Below, one piece after another: positions 1-8,436 of a DNA stretch of 60,265 nucleotides. Numbering within the stretch: position 1 is the first letter of the stretch; each line of letters begins with the position of its first letter. The notes beneath the pieces are model-generated. The model worked only from the letters and a program-made list of their open reading frames with translations. It had not been told where the DNA came from and searched no databases. This DNA is from Actinomycetales bacterium (lineage in GTDB: Bacteria; Actinomycetota; Actinomycetes; Actinomycetales; Kineosporiaceae): contig JAAYAH010000056.1 in NCBI GenBank assembly GCA_012719445.1, forward strand, positions 1 through 60,265, read 5' to 3'. The position numbers and the translations under genes were made by a program.

Positions 1-175
1 CAAGAACGCCAAACGCGCCGAAAAGGCCCTCACCGTGTTGCGCACGTACCCCGAGACCCACGACTGGACCATCTCCGACCAGGGGATCCACGACAACTAC
101 ACCGCCATGATGGCCAAGGCTGAACTCGGTGACCCCTCGGCGATGGCCTATCAGGTCCAGGTGAACTGCTCGTGA
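1..175 (+). CDS. 3' end of an unknown gene, cut by the window edge
   Basis: Only the last 57 or so codons are present; the frame opens at base 2 and stops with TGA at 173-175. The visible C-terminus ends in GDPSAMAYQVQVNCS and has one cysteine two residues before the stop. No domain is recognised. Its TGA overlaps the GTG start of the next gene (GTGA), so it is very probably translationally coupled to the MacAB-like export operon that follows, and may be a substrate or accessory part of it. Function is unknown. Confidence 0.6.
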   Translation, partial: KNAKRAEKALTVLRTYPETHDWTISDQGIHDNYTAMMAKAELGDPSAMAYQVQVNCS

Positions 176-1110
176 CCCCTCCGGCAACGCCGGGACACCG
201 GAGGCCGTCCCTGCAGCGGGTGTCGGCGGTCCTCCTGGTCAGCGTTGCCCTGGCCACCGGCTGCGGTCAGCAGACAGACCGCGAGCCGCTCCCCGGGGTG
301 TCCACGGGCAACCCGGCGGCCGCGCCGGTGACCGTGGGACGGGGAACCGTGGTATCGGTGCTCACCGTCGACGGGACCGTCCTGGCGACCCCCGAGTACG
401 TGGTCACCGCCCGGTCCCGAGCGATCCTGCACCACCGGGCAGGGCTGCAGCCGGGACAACGGATCAAGGCTGGGGACACGCTCGGCTGGCAGGACGGCAG
501 GCCGGTGACCGCCCCGGTGGACGGAGCCTTCGTCCGTTGGCTGGTCTTCCACCGGATGCGGGTCGTCTCCGGGGCCCCGATCGCGGTGCTGCGCTACGGC
601 GGGTACGGCATCGAGGCAGAGGTTCCCGCCACCCGCGCCTACCGGCTGTACGCGGGGCCCCGGACGGCGAGAGCACAGGTGACCGGTGGTCCGGGACCGA
701 CGACATGCCGGGTGGTCCCCCACGTCGCGGTGGGCAGGAGCACGACGTCAGGGGCCGGCCGGCAGGCGGCCCCGCAGGACGACGAGGCCGGCGCCGCGGA
801 CGGTGCGACGGGTGAGCGGCCGTACCCGGTCCTGTGCCTGCTGCCGGAGCGGGCCCGGGTGCTGGCCGGGCTCCCGGCCCTGGTCGGCCTCAACACCGGC
901 GAGCGCAAGAACGTGCTGACCCTCCCGGTGACCGCTGTCGCGGGTCAGGCCGACAAGGGCATGGTGACCAGGGTGGTCGGTGACCGCCTCGTGGAGACCC
1001 CCGTCGTGCTGGGTCTCAGCGACGGGGTGCAGGTGGAGATCGAGAAAGGGCTGAAGGAGGGGGATCAGGTGCTCCCCGACGGGCCGAACCTGCGGGTCAG
1101 CGCCCGGTGA
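172..1110 (+). CDS. Lipoprotein adaptor of a MacA/HlyD-like export system
   Basis: 312 residues with GTG start, chosen because it overlaps the preceding stop by 4 bases. Residues 18-31 are a hydrophobic export segment ending in a lipobox-like ALATGC, so the mature protein is probably lipid-anchored at Cys31 outside the membrane. The body has the layout of a periplasmic adaptor (membrane fusion) protein: a short biotin/lipoyl-like region (about 60-130, GDTLGWQDGRPVTAPVDG) and a C-terminal beta domain (about 240-312) with a VVLGLSDGVQVEIEKGLKEG stretch typical of the family. It lacks a long coiled-coil hairpin, as expected for a one-membrane cell. Followed by ATPase and permease genes with 4-base overlaps, it should be the extracytoplasmic partner of that transporter. 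The substrate is unknown. Confidence 0.75.
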   Translation: MTPPATPGHRRPSLQRVSAVLLVSVALATGCGQQTDREPLPGVSTGNPAAAPVTVGRGTVVSVLTVDGTVLATPEYVVTARSRAILHHRAGLQPGQRIKAGDTLGWQDGRPVTAPVDGAFVRWLVFHRMRVVSGAPIAVLRYGGYGIEAEVPATRAYRLYAGPRTARAQVTGGPGPTTCRVVPHVAVGRSTTSGAGRQAAPQDDEAGAADGATGERPYPVLCLLPERARVLAGLPALVGLNTGERKNVLTLPVTAVAGQADKGMVTRVVGDRLVETPVVLGLSDGVQVEIEKGLKEGDQVLPDGPNLRVSAR

Positions 1111-1838
1111 CGGCCCCGATCATCGAAGCGACCGGGCTCCGGCGCCGGGTGACGCTTCCGGGTCGACGCAGCCTGGAGATCCTCCGCGGGGTCGACCTGT
1201 CGGTGGGCCCCGGTGAGTCGGTCGCCGTGGTCGGCCGGTCCGGCTCCGGGAAGACGACGCTCCTCGCCATGCTCGGACTGCTCACGCCGATCTCCGAGGG
1301 CAGGCTGACCCTCCTGGGCCAGGACGTCAGCGATGCCGGTGACCGGCGCAGGGCCAGGCTGCGCAACCGGCACCTCGGGTTCGTCTTCCAGTCCTACTCC
1401 CTGGTGCGCCACCTCAACGCCTACCGGAACGTCGAACTCCCCCTGCGGTACGGCCTCCCGGTCGGCAGGCGGGAACGACGGCGACGGGTGACCGAGGTGC
1501 TGGATCTGGTGCAGTTGGGAGACCGTGCCCGCAGCAGGCCACGCCATCTGTCCGGCGGCGAGCAGCAGCGGGTGGCCATCGCCCGGGCCCTGGTCCGACA
1601 GCCTGACGTCCTGCTGGCCGACGAACCGACCGGCGCCCTGGACGTCGACACCGCCGGTCAGGTCCTCGACGCGCTCAGGGAGGCGGCGAGGCAACGACGG
1701 TGCGCCCTGGTCGTGGTGACCCATGACCCCCAGATCGCCGCAGGCATGTCACGCGTCGTCCGGCTGGAGGACGGCCGTCTGGTCGAGGGGACGGCGGTGG
1801 ATCCGGCGGACCGGCTGGTGGGAGGTCGGCGGGCATGA
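1107..1838 (+). CDS. ABC transporter ATP-binding protein, MacB/LolD type
   Basis: 243 residues with a complete nucleotide-binding domain: Walker [10 protein letters not shown] (about residue 45), Q-loop near FVFQSYS, signature [15 protein letters not shown], Walker [13 protein letters not shown] and the switch histidine in VVVTHDPQ. The signature and the ADEPTGALD form are those of MacB/LolD/FtsE-type ATPases, which drive mechanotransmission rather than classical substrate import. GTG start overlaps the adaptor stop (GTGA), and the stop overlaps the permease start (ATGA), so the three genes form one translationally coupled unit. It should energise the FtsX-type permease encoded next. Very confident of family; the transported or extruded molecule is not evident. 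Confidence 0.92.
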   Translation: MTAPIIEATGLRRRVTLPGRRSLEILRGVDLSVGPGESVAVVGRSGSGKTTLLAMLGLLTPISEGRLTLLGQDVSDAGDRRRARLRNRHLGFVFQSYSLVRHLNAYRNVELPLRYGLPVGRRERRRRVTEVLDLVQLGDRARSRPRHLSGGEQQRVAIARALVRQPDVLLADEPTGALDVDTAGQVLDALREAARQRRCALVVVTHDPQIAAGMSRVVRLEDGRLVEGTAVDPADRLVGGRRA

Positions 1839-3037
1839 GGGGGTTCCGGGCCGTGGCCCACGGGCTGTCGGAGCTGCGAGCCCACCCGTGGCGGGCGGCG
1901 CTCTCGGGGGTGAGTCTGTGCGTCGGCGTCCTCGCCGTCGTCGCGATCTTCACCGTGGGTGCCATCACCGCCGACGTGTTCGTCGCCGTCACCGAACAGC
2001 GTGACGGCCGGCGCCTCACCGCGATGGGTTCGCTCGACCTCGACCGACCGACCCCCGCCGATCTCCAGGCCGTGCTGGACGCCGGGACACCGGTCACCGA
2101 CGCGGGCGGCGGCGTGGCGCTCATCGCAGCGAGCAAGTACCGCACCGGCCTGGGGTACCCAGACCAGGTGCCCCGACACGTCCCACTCACCGGACAGCCG
2201 ATCCAACTGGTGGCCGGTCGGCTCGACACGGTGCGACGGTTGCCGTTGGTGGACGGCCGGTGGCCGGACCCACGCCGGGAGGTCCCGGTGGAGACCATCC
2301 TCAACCAGAACGCCGCCGCCCACTGGGGAGGCGTCGGCACGACGCTGGCCCTGCTGGCCACGCGCGACCAGCCTCCCGTGACCACGGTGGTGGTGGGGAT
2401 CGTGGCCGACGGGCTGGGCGAGAACAACGTCTACGTGTCCATGCCTGCTCTGCTCGCCGCCCGGCCCACGGTGCTGGACGAGGCCGAGCTGCAGCTCTAC
2501 CTCCACCACCCCACAGCGGGGTTGGCCCAGCTCACCCGGGTGGCCGACGCGATGGCGGCGGCCGGAGGCGGCAGCCTCGTCGAACGGAAGCTGAACCGGG
2601 CCGATCACGTCGACGAGTTGCTCGGACAGCTCCGGGCCCAACAGACGGCGTTCCTCGCGGTCGGCGTCCTCGCCCTGATCATCTCCGCCCTCGGCATCCT
2701 CAACATCGGACTGGCCAGCGTCGGCGAACGGGCGAGGGAACTGGTCATCCGACGCGCGATCGGCGCCACCCGCGCCGGGTTGATGGGGCAGATGCTCGTG
2801 GCATCGGTCGTCATCGGTCTGGTCGCGGCGGCACTGGCCTGCGGGCTCGCGGTCCTCGGGGTCGAGTGGTGGGTACCGCGCCGGGTGGATCCCATGACCG
2901 CGATCCGCCCGCCCACTCTCCCCTGGACGGCTGCGACGTGGGGACTCGTTGCCGCAACGACGACGACCCTGCTCGGTTCCCTGATCCCTGCCGTCGTCGC
3001 TGCCCGACTCGACGTCGCGTCCGCCCTACGAGACTGA
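1835..3037 (+). CDS. FtsX/MacB-type ABC transporter permease
   Basis: 400 residues. One transmembrane helix near residues 20-45 is followed by a large extracytoplasmic MacB-PCD-type domain (about 50-265) and three more helices (about 270-395), the four-helix plan of the FtsX/MacB family. ATGA overlap with the ATPase gene. In two-membrane bacteria MacB works with MacA and TolC. In Gram-positives the same architecture exports peptides or antibiotics, or senses envelope stress. A convergent acyltransferase gene lies 45 bp downstream, so this is the last gene of the operon. Confidence 0.88.
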   Translation: MRGFRAVAHGLSELRAHPWRAALSGVSLCVGVLAVVAIFTVGAITADVFVAVTEQRDGRRLTAMGSLDLDRPTPADLQAVLDAGTPVTDAGGGVALIAASKYRTGLGYPDQVPRHVPLTGQPIQLVAGRLDTVRRLPLVDGRWPDPRREVPVETILNQNAAAHWGGVGTTLALLATRDQPPVTTVVVGIVADGLGENNVYVSMPALLAARPTVLDEAELQLYLHHPTAGLAQLTRVADAMAAAGGGSLVERKLNRADHVDELLGQLRAQQTAFLAVGVLALIISALGILNIGLASVGERARELVIRRAIGATRAGLMGQMLVASVVIGLVAAALACGLAVLGVEWWVPRRVDPMTAIRPPTLPWTAATWGLVAATTTTLLGSLIPAVVAARLDVASALRD

Positions 3038-3082
3038 CCGGCCGCATCCCCTCGGCCGGAGACCGTCATCTGCCGGAGAACG

Positions 3083-4243
3083 TCACCTGCCGAAGACCGA
3101 GGACCGGCGCATCAGCAGCGCGTACAGGGTCTGCTGGATGGTGCGCCGCACCTGGTCGGCCAGTTCGAAGACGAGCATCGGGTCCTCGGCCGCCTTCTCC
3201 CCGTACTCCTCGGTGTGCACCGGTGGGCTGAACTCGATGAGCCACTTGCTCGGCAGCGGGACCAGGCCGAGCGGCCCGAGCCACGGCCAGGTCGGGGTCA
3301 CCGGGAGGTAGGGCAGCCCGAGCAGCCGGGCGGTCGCGGGCATGTTCCCGATGATCGGGTAGGTCTCCTCGGCGCCGACGATGGAGCACGGCACGATCGG
3401 GGCCCTGGTCCGCATCGCCGCGGAGACGAACCCGCCCCTGCCGAAGCGCTGCAACTTGTACCGCTCGCTGAACGGCTTGCCGACGCCCTTGAAGCCCTCC
3501 GGCCACACGCCGACGACGCTGCCGCCCGCGAGCAGCCGCTCGGCGTCGGCGTTCGTGGCCAGCGTCGCCCCGCTCTTGCGCGCGAGCTCACCGACGACGG
3601 GAGCGCGGAAGACCAGGTCCGCCCCGAGCGGCCGCAGGTGCCGGTGCTTCGGGTGCTCGTCGAAGACGGCCACCTGGGTCATCAGCGCGTCGAGGGCGAT
3701 CGCGCCGGAGTGGTTGGCGACGACGAGGGCCGCGCCGTCGTCCGGCACGTTCTCGATCCCGCTGACCTCGACCCGGAACCAGGCCCGGTACAGCGGGCGC
3801 AGGGCTGCGATGAGGACCCGCTCGGTCAGCTCCCGGTCGAACCCGAACTCGTCGACCTCGTACTCCCCGGTGAGCCGACGCCTGGCGAAGGCGAGGAACT
3901 CGGCCAGGGCCTCCGGGACCGCGTCGGCCGACGCACCGCCGCCGTCACCCGATCCGGGGTCCGCCCCGTCCCGGGCGTCGGCACCCGCCCCGGTTCCCGT
4001 TCCGGCCGTCCCGGGGTCCTCCGCCCCGCCCGACGCCTCGTCGCCGACCTTCGCCGCAGCCCCCGCCCCGGACCCCGACCCGGGCCTCGATCCGGATCGC
4101 GTCCCGGTCGTCGTGGGGCCCTCCGTGCCCCCGGTCACGGTGACGGTGAGGACCTCCTCGAGCACGGTGCGGGTCTGCTCCACCGCGCTGCGCATCGCGG
4201 CGAGGCCGTCGATCCCCAGTGCCGTCAGCAGGCTCTCCGTCAT
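3083..4243 (-). CDS. PlsC-type lysophospholipid acyltransferase family protein (Rv0502-like)
   Basis: 386 residues. The acyltransferase domain occupies about 145-386 with the catalytic block VVANHSGAIALD (an HX6D spacing common in the actinobacterial branch) and the acceptor-site motif VWPEGFKGVGKP. It should transfer acyl groups to a lysophospholipid or related acceptor at the inner membrane face. Residues about 35-110 are a Gly/Ser/Thr/Ala-rich low-complexity linker absent from most family members and probably disordered. The ATG start overlaps the stop of the upstream SDR gene by 4 bases (ATGA), and the same pair is adjacent in mycobacteria (Rv0501-Rv0502). The acyl acceptor is not known. 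Confidence 0.85.
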   Translation of the reverse strand: MTESLLTALGIDGLAAMRSAVEQTRTVLEEVLTVTVTGGTEGPTTTGTRSGSRPGSGSGAGAAAKVGDEASGGAEDPGTAGTGTGAGADARDGADPGSGDGGGASADAVPEALAEFLAFARRRLTGEYEVDEFGFDRELTERVLIAALRPLYRAWFRVEVSGIENVPDDGAALVVANHSGAIALDALMTQVAVFDEHPKHRHLRPLGADLVFRAPVVGELARKSGATLATNADAERLLAGGSVVGVWPEGFKGVGKPFSERYKLQRFGRGGFVSAAMRTRAPIVPCSIVGAEETYPIIGNMPATARLLGLPYLPVTPTWPWLGPLGLVPLPSKWLIEFSPPVHTEEYGEKAAEDPMLVFELADQVRRTIQQTLYALLMRRSSVFGR

Positions 4244-5322
4244 CGCCCGGCTCCGTCTCCGGCCCGGACCCCGGTCGCGACCCGGGCCTCACCCGCCGTC
4301 ACCGGGGCCGTGAACCGGCCCAGGAGGTCGAGGATCCGCCGCTCCGCCGTGGCGACGGAACCGCTGGACAGCGGGCCGCACAGGCAGGCGGCCTCGACGA
4401 AGTCGGCGAAGGCGTCCCGGGAGGTGAGCTTCGGCTCGAACCCGAGCACCGTCCGCATCCGGGTGGTGTCCAGCCCCCGCCCGTGCCGGAGGAACCGCAC
4501 CGCGTCGACGGACAGGTCACCGGAGCCGAAGCGGCGGAGCACCCGGCCGACGGCCCCGGTCAGCGGCGGCGGCACCGGCGCGGCGGGCCGCCCGGTCATC
4601 CGGACCACCTGGCTGAGCAGGAGGACGCCGTCCCCCGCGACGTTCACGGTGCCGGTCACGGTGCCGGTCGTGGCCAGGTGCAGCGCGGCGACGGCGTCGT
4701 CGACGTGCAGGAACTGCAGCCTCGGGTCGAACCCGAGCACGGTGGGGACGGCCGGGAGGGAGAGGTGCCGGGTGAGCGGGGTGACGATCCCCGGGCCCAC
4801 GACATCGGCCAGCCGCAGGGTGACCACCCCGACGTCGGGTCGGCGCCGGGAGAACCCGCGCACGTCCCCCTCGACCTCGATGCAGTCCCTCCCCCACCCG
4901 GACACCGGCATCACCTTGGCAACGGTGTCCTCGGTGAACAGGGCCGGGTCCCGGGGGCTCGCCCCGTACACCGCGGCGGAGGACGCCACCACCAGCCGCC
5001 GCAGGCCCTCGGCCTTCTGGCAGGCCGCGAGCAGGTGGAAGCTGCCGATGACGTTGGCCTCCCTGACCGCCACCCGACCGCGACCACCGGGAGGGGACGG
5101 CGCGAGGTGGGCGACGACGACCGTGTCGACGGCCGCTCCGGCGAACACCCGCGCGACGTCGCGGAGATCGGCGCGGACGACGTCGACACCGACGGGAGGG
5201 GAGGGCGGCGTGGCGACGTCGACACCGATGACCCGGTCAACCCCCGCCTCGGCGGCGAGGGCCTGGGCCAGGAGCCGGCCGACGCATCCGGACACGCCGG
5301 TGACGAGCACCACACGTCCCAT
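4240..5322 (-). CDS. NAD-dependent epimerase/dehydratase, extended SDR (Rv0501/GalE2-like)
   Basis: 360 residues from the ATG at 5322, which has an AGGGGGG ribosome-binding site just upstream; an in-frame extension to 5481 is composition-like non-coding sequence. The N-terminal Rossmann motif is TGVSGCVGRLLAQ (GxxGxxG), and the protein shows the extended SDR fold with an SSAAVYG strand. The usual active-site YxxxK is not clearly present, so catalysis is uncertain. It resembles the mycobacterial GalE2 group annotated as UDP-sugar epimerase on weak evidence. Translationally coupled to the downstream acyltransferase, which suggests a shared envelope-lipid or glycolipid role. Confidence 0.82.
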   Translation of the reverse strand: MGRVVLVTGVSGCVGRLLAQALAAEAGVDRVIGVDVATPPSPPVGVDVVRADLRDVARVFAGAAVDTVVVAHLAPSPPGGRGRVAVREANVIGSFHLLAACQKAEGLRRLVVASSAAVYGASPRDPALFTEDTVAKVMPVSGWGRDCIEVEGDVRGFSRRRPDVGVVTLRLADVVGPGIVTPLTRHLSLPAVPTVLGFDPRLQFLHVDDAVAALHLATTGTVTGTVNVAGDGVLLLSQVVRMTGRPAAPVPPPLTGAVGRVLRRFGSGDLSVDAVRFLRHGRGLDTTRMRTVLGFEPKLTSRDAFADFVEAACLCGPLSSGSVATAERRILDLLGRFTAPVTAGEARVATGVRAGDGAGR

Positions 5323-5526
5323 GGACCCCCCTGGTGGGTAGCTGGTCCGACGCCACCGACCGTGGCTTCCGGTCGGCGGGGCACCCGTGGACCGGGCGGT
5401 CGGCGAGGCTGCTACCAGGGGAACGATCCTACGCGGCGAGGGGTGCCGGATCCGGGAGGACGACGCCGGCGTCCACGGCACGACCCGACCCCGGGCCGCC
5501 GGGGCGGGCCAACCGGGGGGATGTCG

Positions 5527-5547
5527 GGGCGGGCCGACGGCCCGCCC
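5527..5547 (-). terminator. Hairpin downstream of the bS22 gene
   Basis: A perfect 9-bp inverted repeat, GGGCGGGCC-GAC-GGCCCGCCC, lies 6 bases past the bS22 stop codon. There is no U-tract, which is normal for actinobacterial hairpin terminators. Probably ends the bS22 transcript. Confidence 0.55.
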
Positions 5548-5553
5548 TCCGGG

Positions 5554-5652
5554 TCACTTCTTGTTGCGCCGCTGGTGACGCGTCTTGCGCAGGAGCTTGC
5601 GGTGCTTCTTCTTGGCCATGCGCTTACGGCGCTTCTTGATGACGGAGCCCAC
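5554..5652 (-). CDS. 30S ribosomal protein bS22 (AURKAIP1/COX24-domain)
   Basis: 32 residues, extremely basic: starts GSVIKKRRKRMAKKKHRK and ends RHQRRNKK. This is the small actinobacterial 30S subunit protein bS22 found near the decoding centre (Rv0500B in M. tuberculosis). The GTG at 5652 is the start, with GAGGA about 5 bases upstream; a longer frame reads on with no support. It sits between an SDR gene and an excisionase-type HTH gene, the same order as in mycobacteria. On the minus strand a candidate -10 (TACTCT, 5800-5805) would give it its own promoter and a leader of about 140 bases. Confidence 0.93.
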   Translation of the reverse strand: MGSVIKKRRKRMAKKKHRKLLRKTRHQRRNKK

Positions 5653-5849
5653 GGGTCCTCGCAGTTCGTGTGTCGGTGCCGCCACCGGCGCGCCGGCAGC
5701 GACGACCCGGCCGTCCCGCACACGGGCGGGGGCGGCTGGTGGTGTATCGGTCGTGGTGCGGCACCTGGCACGAGCACGGCCGGCACCGGTCCGCGGATCA
5801 GAGTACAGGCGTCCGGGAACCCGGACGGCCGGGGCGTCTCGCCGAGGGG

Positions 5850-6038
5850 TCAACCGGCGTCGACGTAGGACTCCCTGAGGTAGACGTCGACCGCCTGCTC
5901 GGGGACCCGGAACGAGCGGCCGACCCGGACCGCCGGCAGCTCACCGGAGTGCACCAGTCGGTAGACGGTCATCTTGGACACACGCATGATTGCGGCGACC
6001 TCGGCCACCGTCAGGAACCGCACGTCGAAGTCAGGCAT
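5850..6038 (-). CDS. Small excisionase/MerR-type helix-turn-helix protein (Rv0500A-like)
   Basis: 62 residues, almost entirely one HTH_17 (excisionase-like) domain: LTVAEVAAIMRVSKMTVYRL forms the helix-turn-helix and VGRSFRVPEQAVDVYL the wing and last helix. It should bind DNA, probably as a dimer. Mycobacteria carry the same gene between proC and the bS22 gene. Here proC has been separated and lies about 10 kb downstream. The target site and role are unknown; no integrase or prophage is nearby, so it is more likely a resident regulator than an excisionase. Confidence 0.88.
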   Translation of the reverse strand: MPDFDVRFLTVAEVAAIMRVSKMTVYRLVHSGELPAVRVGRSFRVPEQAVDVYLRESYVDAG

Positions 6039-6377
6039 CGCGCACCGCTTTCTCGCCGTGGAGACCCGTGCCGCCGGCTTTCCGGCCCGGCGCTCACCGC
6101 CATGCCCTCGTCACGATAGGGGCAGGTGTGACGCCTGGGAAAGCCCGGCCGTCGCCGGTGCCCCCTGCGGAGCAGGCGGAGAACCCGACCGGACGGTCGC
6201 GTCACCCCCCGCTGCCGCCGACGTCGGTCCGTTCACCGGGCACCTCCGGCGGCGGAGACACGACCGGATCGAGACGACCGACCGAAATGGTATACGGTCA
6301 GTTGCCTGTCCGCCGCGCTCCGTTTATGCGGAGGGGTACGACACCTCCCGGCGGAGGGGGTACGACACATCCAGGGG
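6039..6377. other. 339-bp divergent intergenic region
   Basis: Separates the HTH gene (minus) from the phosphatase gene (plus) and should hold both promoters. The part near the phosphatase is less GC-rich and contains GGTATACGG (near 6289) and a 17/18-bp direct repeat at 6328-6368. No convincing -35/-10 pair or small gene was found in the remainder. Confidence 0.5.
6328..6368 (+). repeat. Imperfect direct repeat upstream of the phosphatase gene
   Basis: GCGGAGGGGTACGACAC (6328-6344) recurs as GCGGAGGGGGTACGACAC (6351-6368), one extra G, with a 23-bp period (about two helical turns). It ends about 10-15 bp before the GTG start, so it could be a tandem operator or an altered leader. Confidence 0.6.
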
Positions 6378-8426
6378 GTGCCTGTGGTCCCCGACAACCT
6401 GACCGCCTGCGGTCGCCCCGGTGGTGCCCCGGCCGCCGCCGTCGGGCCGGTCGGCCTGCCCCGGTCCGCCGGGGTTGTCTGCGTCCTCGTCGGCATCGCA
6501 GGGCTCAGCTGCTGGCTGCTCCAACTCGACCCGTTGCGACGGGTCGAGCCCCACCTGCCGCTCATGCGTCCGCCTGCCGCCGCGTGCTGCCTGCTCGTCG
6601 GCGTCGCGCTGCTCTCCCTCGACCGGGACGAGGACCGTGACCGGGACAGCGGCTACGGCTGGCGGCTGCGCCGGCGCGGCACGCTCGCCGCCGGGGCCGC
6701 GGGCCTGGCCGCCGGGGCCAACCTGGTGCTGCTCGGGACCGAGCCGGGAGTCAGCAGGCGCCTGTTCCCGGAGGCGGCGGGGATCGACTCCTTCCCGAGG
6801 CTGATGACCGGCACCGGAGCGGTCGGGGCGTGCCTGGTGGCGGTCGCCCTGCTCACCCTCGGCACCAGGCGGCGATCCGTCGCCCAGCCCTTCGCCCTCG
6901 TCTCGCTGGGTACGGCCTTCGTCGGGCTCCTCGCCGCCCTCTACGACGTGCGCTCGGTGAGCTCGGTCCCGCTCCGCACCATCATGTCCGTCCCCACCGC
7001 GGTGTTCCTCGCCGTCGCGTCCGTCGGGGTGCTCGCGGTGGTGCCCGGTGGCGTCCTGCCCCGGATCGCGGCCGGATCGGGGTCAGGGTCGCTGCTCGCC
7101 CGCCGGCTGCTGCCGGTCGCCGCCAGTCTGCCGCTCATCGGCGGGCTGTGCTCCTACGGCCGGTCGGCCGGATGGTACGGGGCGAGCACCGAGATGGCGC
7201 TCATGGTGATCGCCTCGGTGTCACTGCTGCTGGCCAGCGTGTGGCGGGCGTCGGTGGCGGTGGAGCAGGCCGACGCGGCGTACCGGCGGGCGCAGGAGGA
7301 GCTGCGCGCAGCCGAGGCCAGCACCGCCCGCGAGTTCCAGCGGGTGCTGCTGCCGGCGACCCTGCCCCGGATGCCCGGGATCGAGACCGTGGCCCGCTAC
7401 GTGCCCGCGGGTGACGACGCCGTCGGCGGGGACTGGTACGACGTGCTGCCCCTGCCCCGCGGCGGGGTCGGCCTGGTCATGGGCGACGTCGAGGGCCACA
7501 GCGCCACCGCCGCAGTGATCATGGCCCAGGCCCGCAACGTGCTGCGCGCCTACGCCGCCGAGGGACACTCCCCCGGCGACGTGCTGTCCAACCTCAACCG
7601 GTTCGTCAGCGACCACACCGACTGCCTGATCACCTGCTGCTACCTCCACCTCGACCCCGCCGCCCGGGTGGTCACCGCGGTCACCGCCGGACACCCCGCC
7701 CCGATCGTGCTCACCGACGACGGCGGCCGCCACCTGCCCGTGCACACCGGCCTGCCGCTGGGCGTCGACGCCGCCGAGCGCTACGAGGAACGCACCACGG
7801 TCCTGGAACCACGCTCCCGGCTGGTCCTCTACACCGACGGCCTGATCGACGAACGCTCCCTGATCACCGACCCGGACGAGCTCCTCGCCGTGGCCACCGC
7901 TCTGGACACCGGCACCGCCCCGGACACCGGCACCGCCGCCGCGATCGCCGACGCCCTGGTCCGACGCTCGCCCGACCAGCCGTCCTTCCCCGACGACACC
8001 GCCGTGCTCGTCGCCTGCCTCGACCAGCGGCAGCCCGACGACACCCCCGGCACCGCGACCAGGGTGCTGGCCTCGGCCCCCGCCGCGGCTCCGGCCGCCC
8101 GGCGCTTCGTCCACGACGTCCTCACCGGCTGGGGCCTGACCCCGCTGCAGGACGTCGCCGAACTGCTGGCCAGCGAACTGGTCACGAACGCCATCCTGCA
8201 CACCGGCGGCGAGGTCCGGCTCACCCTCGCCCAGCCCGGTCCGGACACCCTGCGCATCGGCGTCCACGACGACAGCGACCGCCCGGCTCGGATCGGCTCC
8301 CCGCGTCCCGACGACATCGGCGGCCGCGGTCTGACCATCGTCGACGCCCTCGCCGACGGCTGGTGGATCGATCCCTCCCCTGCCGGAGGCAAGACCGTCT
8401 GGCTCGAGCTCACCGGCAGGAGCTGA
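6378..8426 (+). CDS. Membrane-bound PP2C/SpoIIE phosphatase with C-terminal anti-sigma-type kinase domain
   Basis: About 680 residues. The N-terminal 310 residues hold about eight transmembrane helices, then a short coiled-coil linker (QEELRAAEASTAREFQRVL). The SpoIIE phosphatase domain follows (about 320-540) with metal-binding aspartates in GGDWYD, GDVEGHS, YTDGLID and DDTAVLV. A HATPase_c_2 domain occupies about 565-682, with N box ELVTNAILHT and G boxes VHDDSDRPA and GGRGLTIVDALADGWW. Such proteins act in partner switching: the phosphatase dephosphorylates an anti-anti-sigma factor and the kinase domain phosphorylates one. The GTG at 6384 fits the AGGGGG better than the one at 6378. Ends 10 bp from a convergent helicase gene. 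Confidence 0.88.
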   Translation: MPVVPDNLTACGRPGGAPAAAVGPVGLPRSAGVVCVLVGIAGLSCWLLQLDPLRRVEPHLPLMRPPAAACCLLVGVALLSLDRDEDRDRDSGYGWRLRRRGTLAAGAAGLAAGANLVLLGTEPGVSRRLFPEAAGIDSFPRLMTGTGAVGACLVAVALLTLGTRRRSVAQPFALVSLGTAFVGLLAALYDVRSVSSVPLRTIMSVPTAVFLAVASVGVLAVVPGGVLPRIAAGSGSGSLLARRLLPVAASLPLIGGLCSYGRSAGWYGASTEMALMVIASVSLLLASVWRASVAVEQADAAYRRAQEELRAAEASTAREFQRVLLPATLPRMPGIETVARYVPAGDDAVGGDWYDVLPLPRGGVGLVMGDVEGHSATAAVIMAQARNVLRAYAAEGHSPGDVLSNLNRFVSDHTDCLITCCYLHLDPAARVVTAVTAGHPAPIVLTDDGGRHLPVHTGLPLGVDAAERYEERTTVLEPRSRLVLYTDGLIDERSLITDPDELLAVATALDTGTAPDTGTAAAIADALVRRSPDQPSFPDDTAVLVACLDQRQPDDTPGTATRVLASAPAAAPAARRFVHDVLTGWGLTPLQDVAELLASELVTNAILHTGGEVRLTLAQPGPDTLRIGVHDDSDRPARIGSPRPDDIGGRGLTIVDALADGWWIDPSPAGGKTVWLELTGRS

Positions 8427-8436
8427 GAGCGCCGGG

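Noticed and set aside
5323-5481. A 53-residue N-terminal extension of the SDR protein
   Set aside because: The Rossmann fold begins at the ATG at 5322, which has a strong ribosome-binding site; the extension is Pro/Ser/Arg-rich.
3215-5868. Long plus-strand open frames opposite the acyltransferase and SDR genes
   Set aside because: Shadow frames produced by the high GC content; rich in Arg/Pro/Gly, with no motifs and no ribosome-binding site, while the minus-strand genes show clear families.
5850-6038. Evidence of a prophage or integrative element from the excisionase-type HTH gene
   Set aside because: No integrase, att-like repeat or tRNA is nearby, and the gene keeps its mycobacterial neighbours, so it is a resident gene.
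6322-6340. A SigB/SigF promoter (GTTT then GGGGTAC) before the phosphatase gene
   Set aside because: The two elements are only about 7 bp apart, far short of the 14-17 bp needed.
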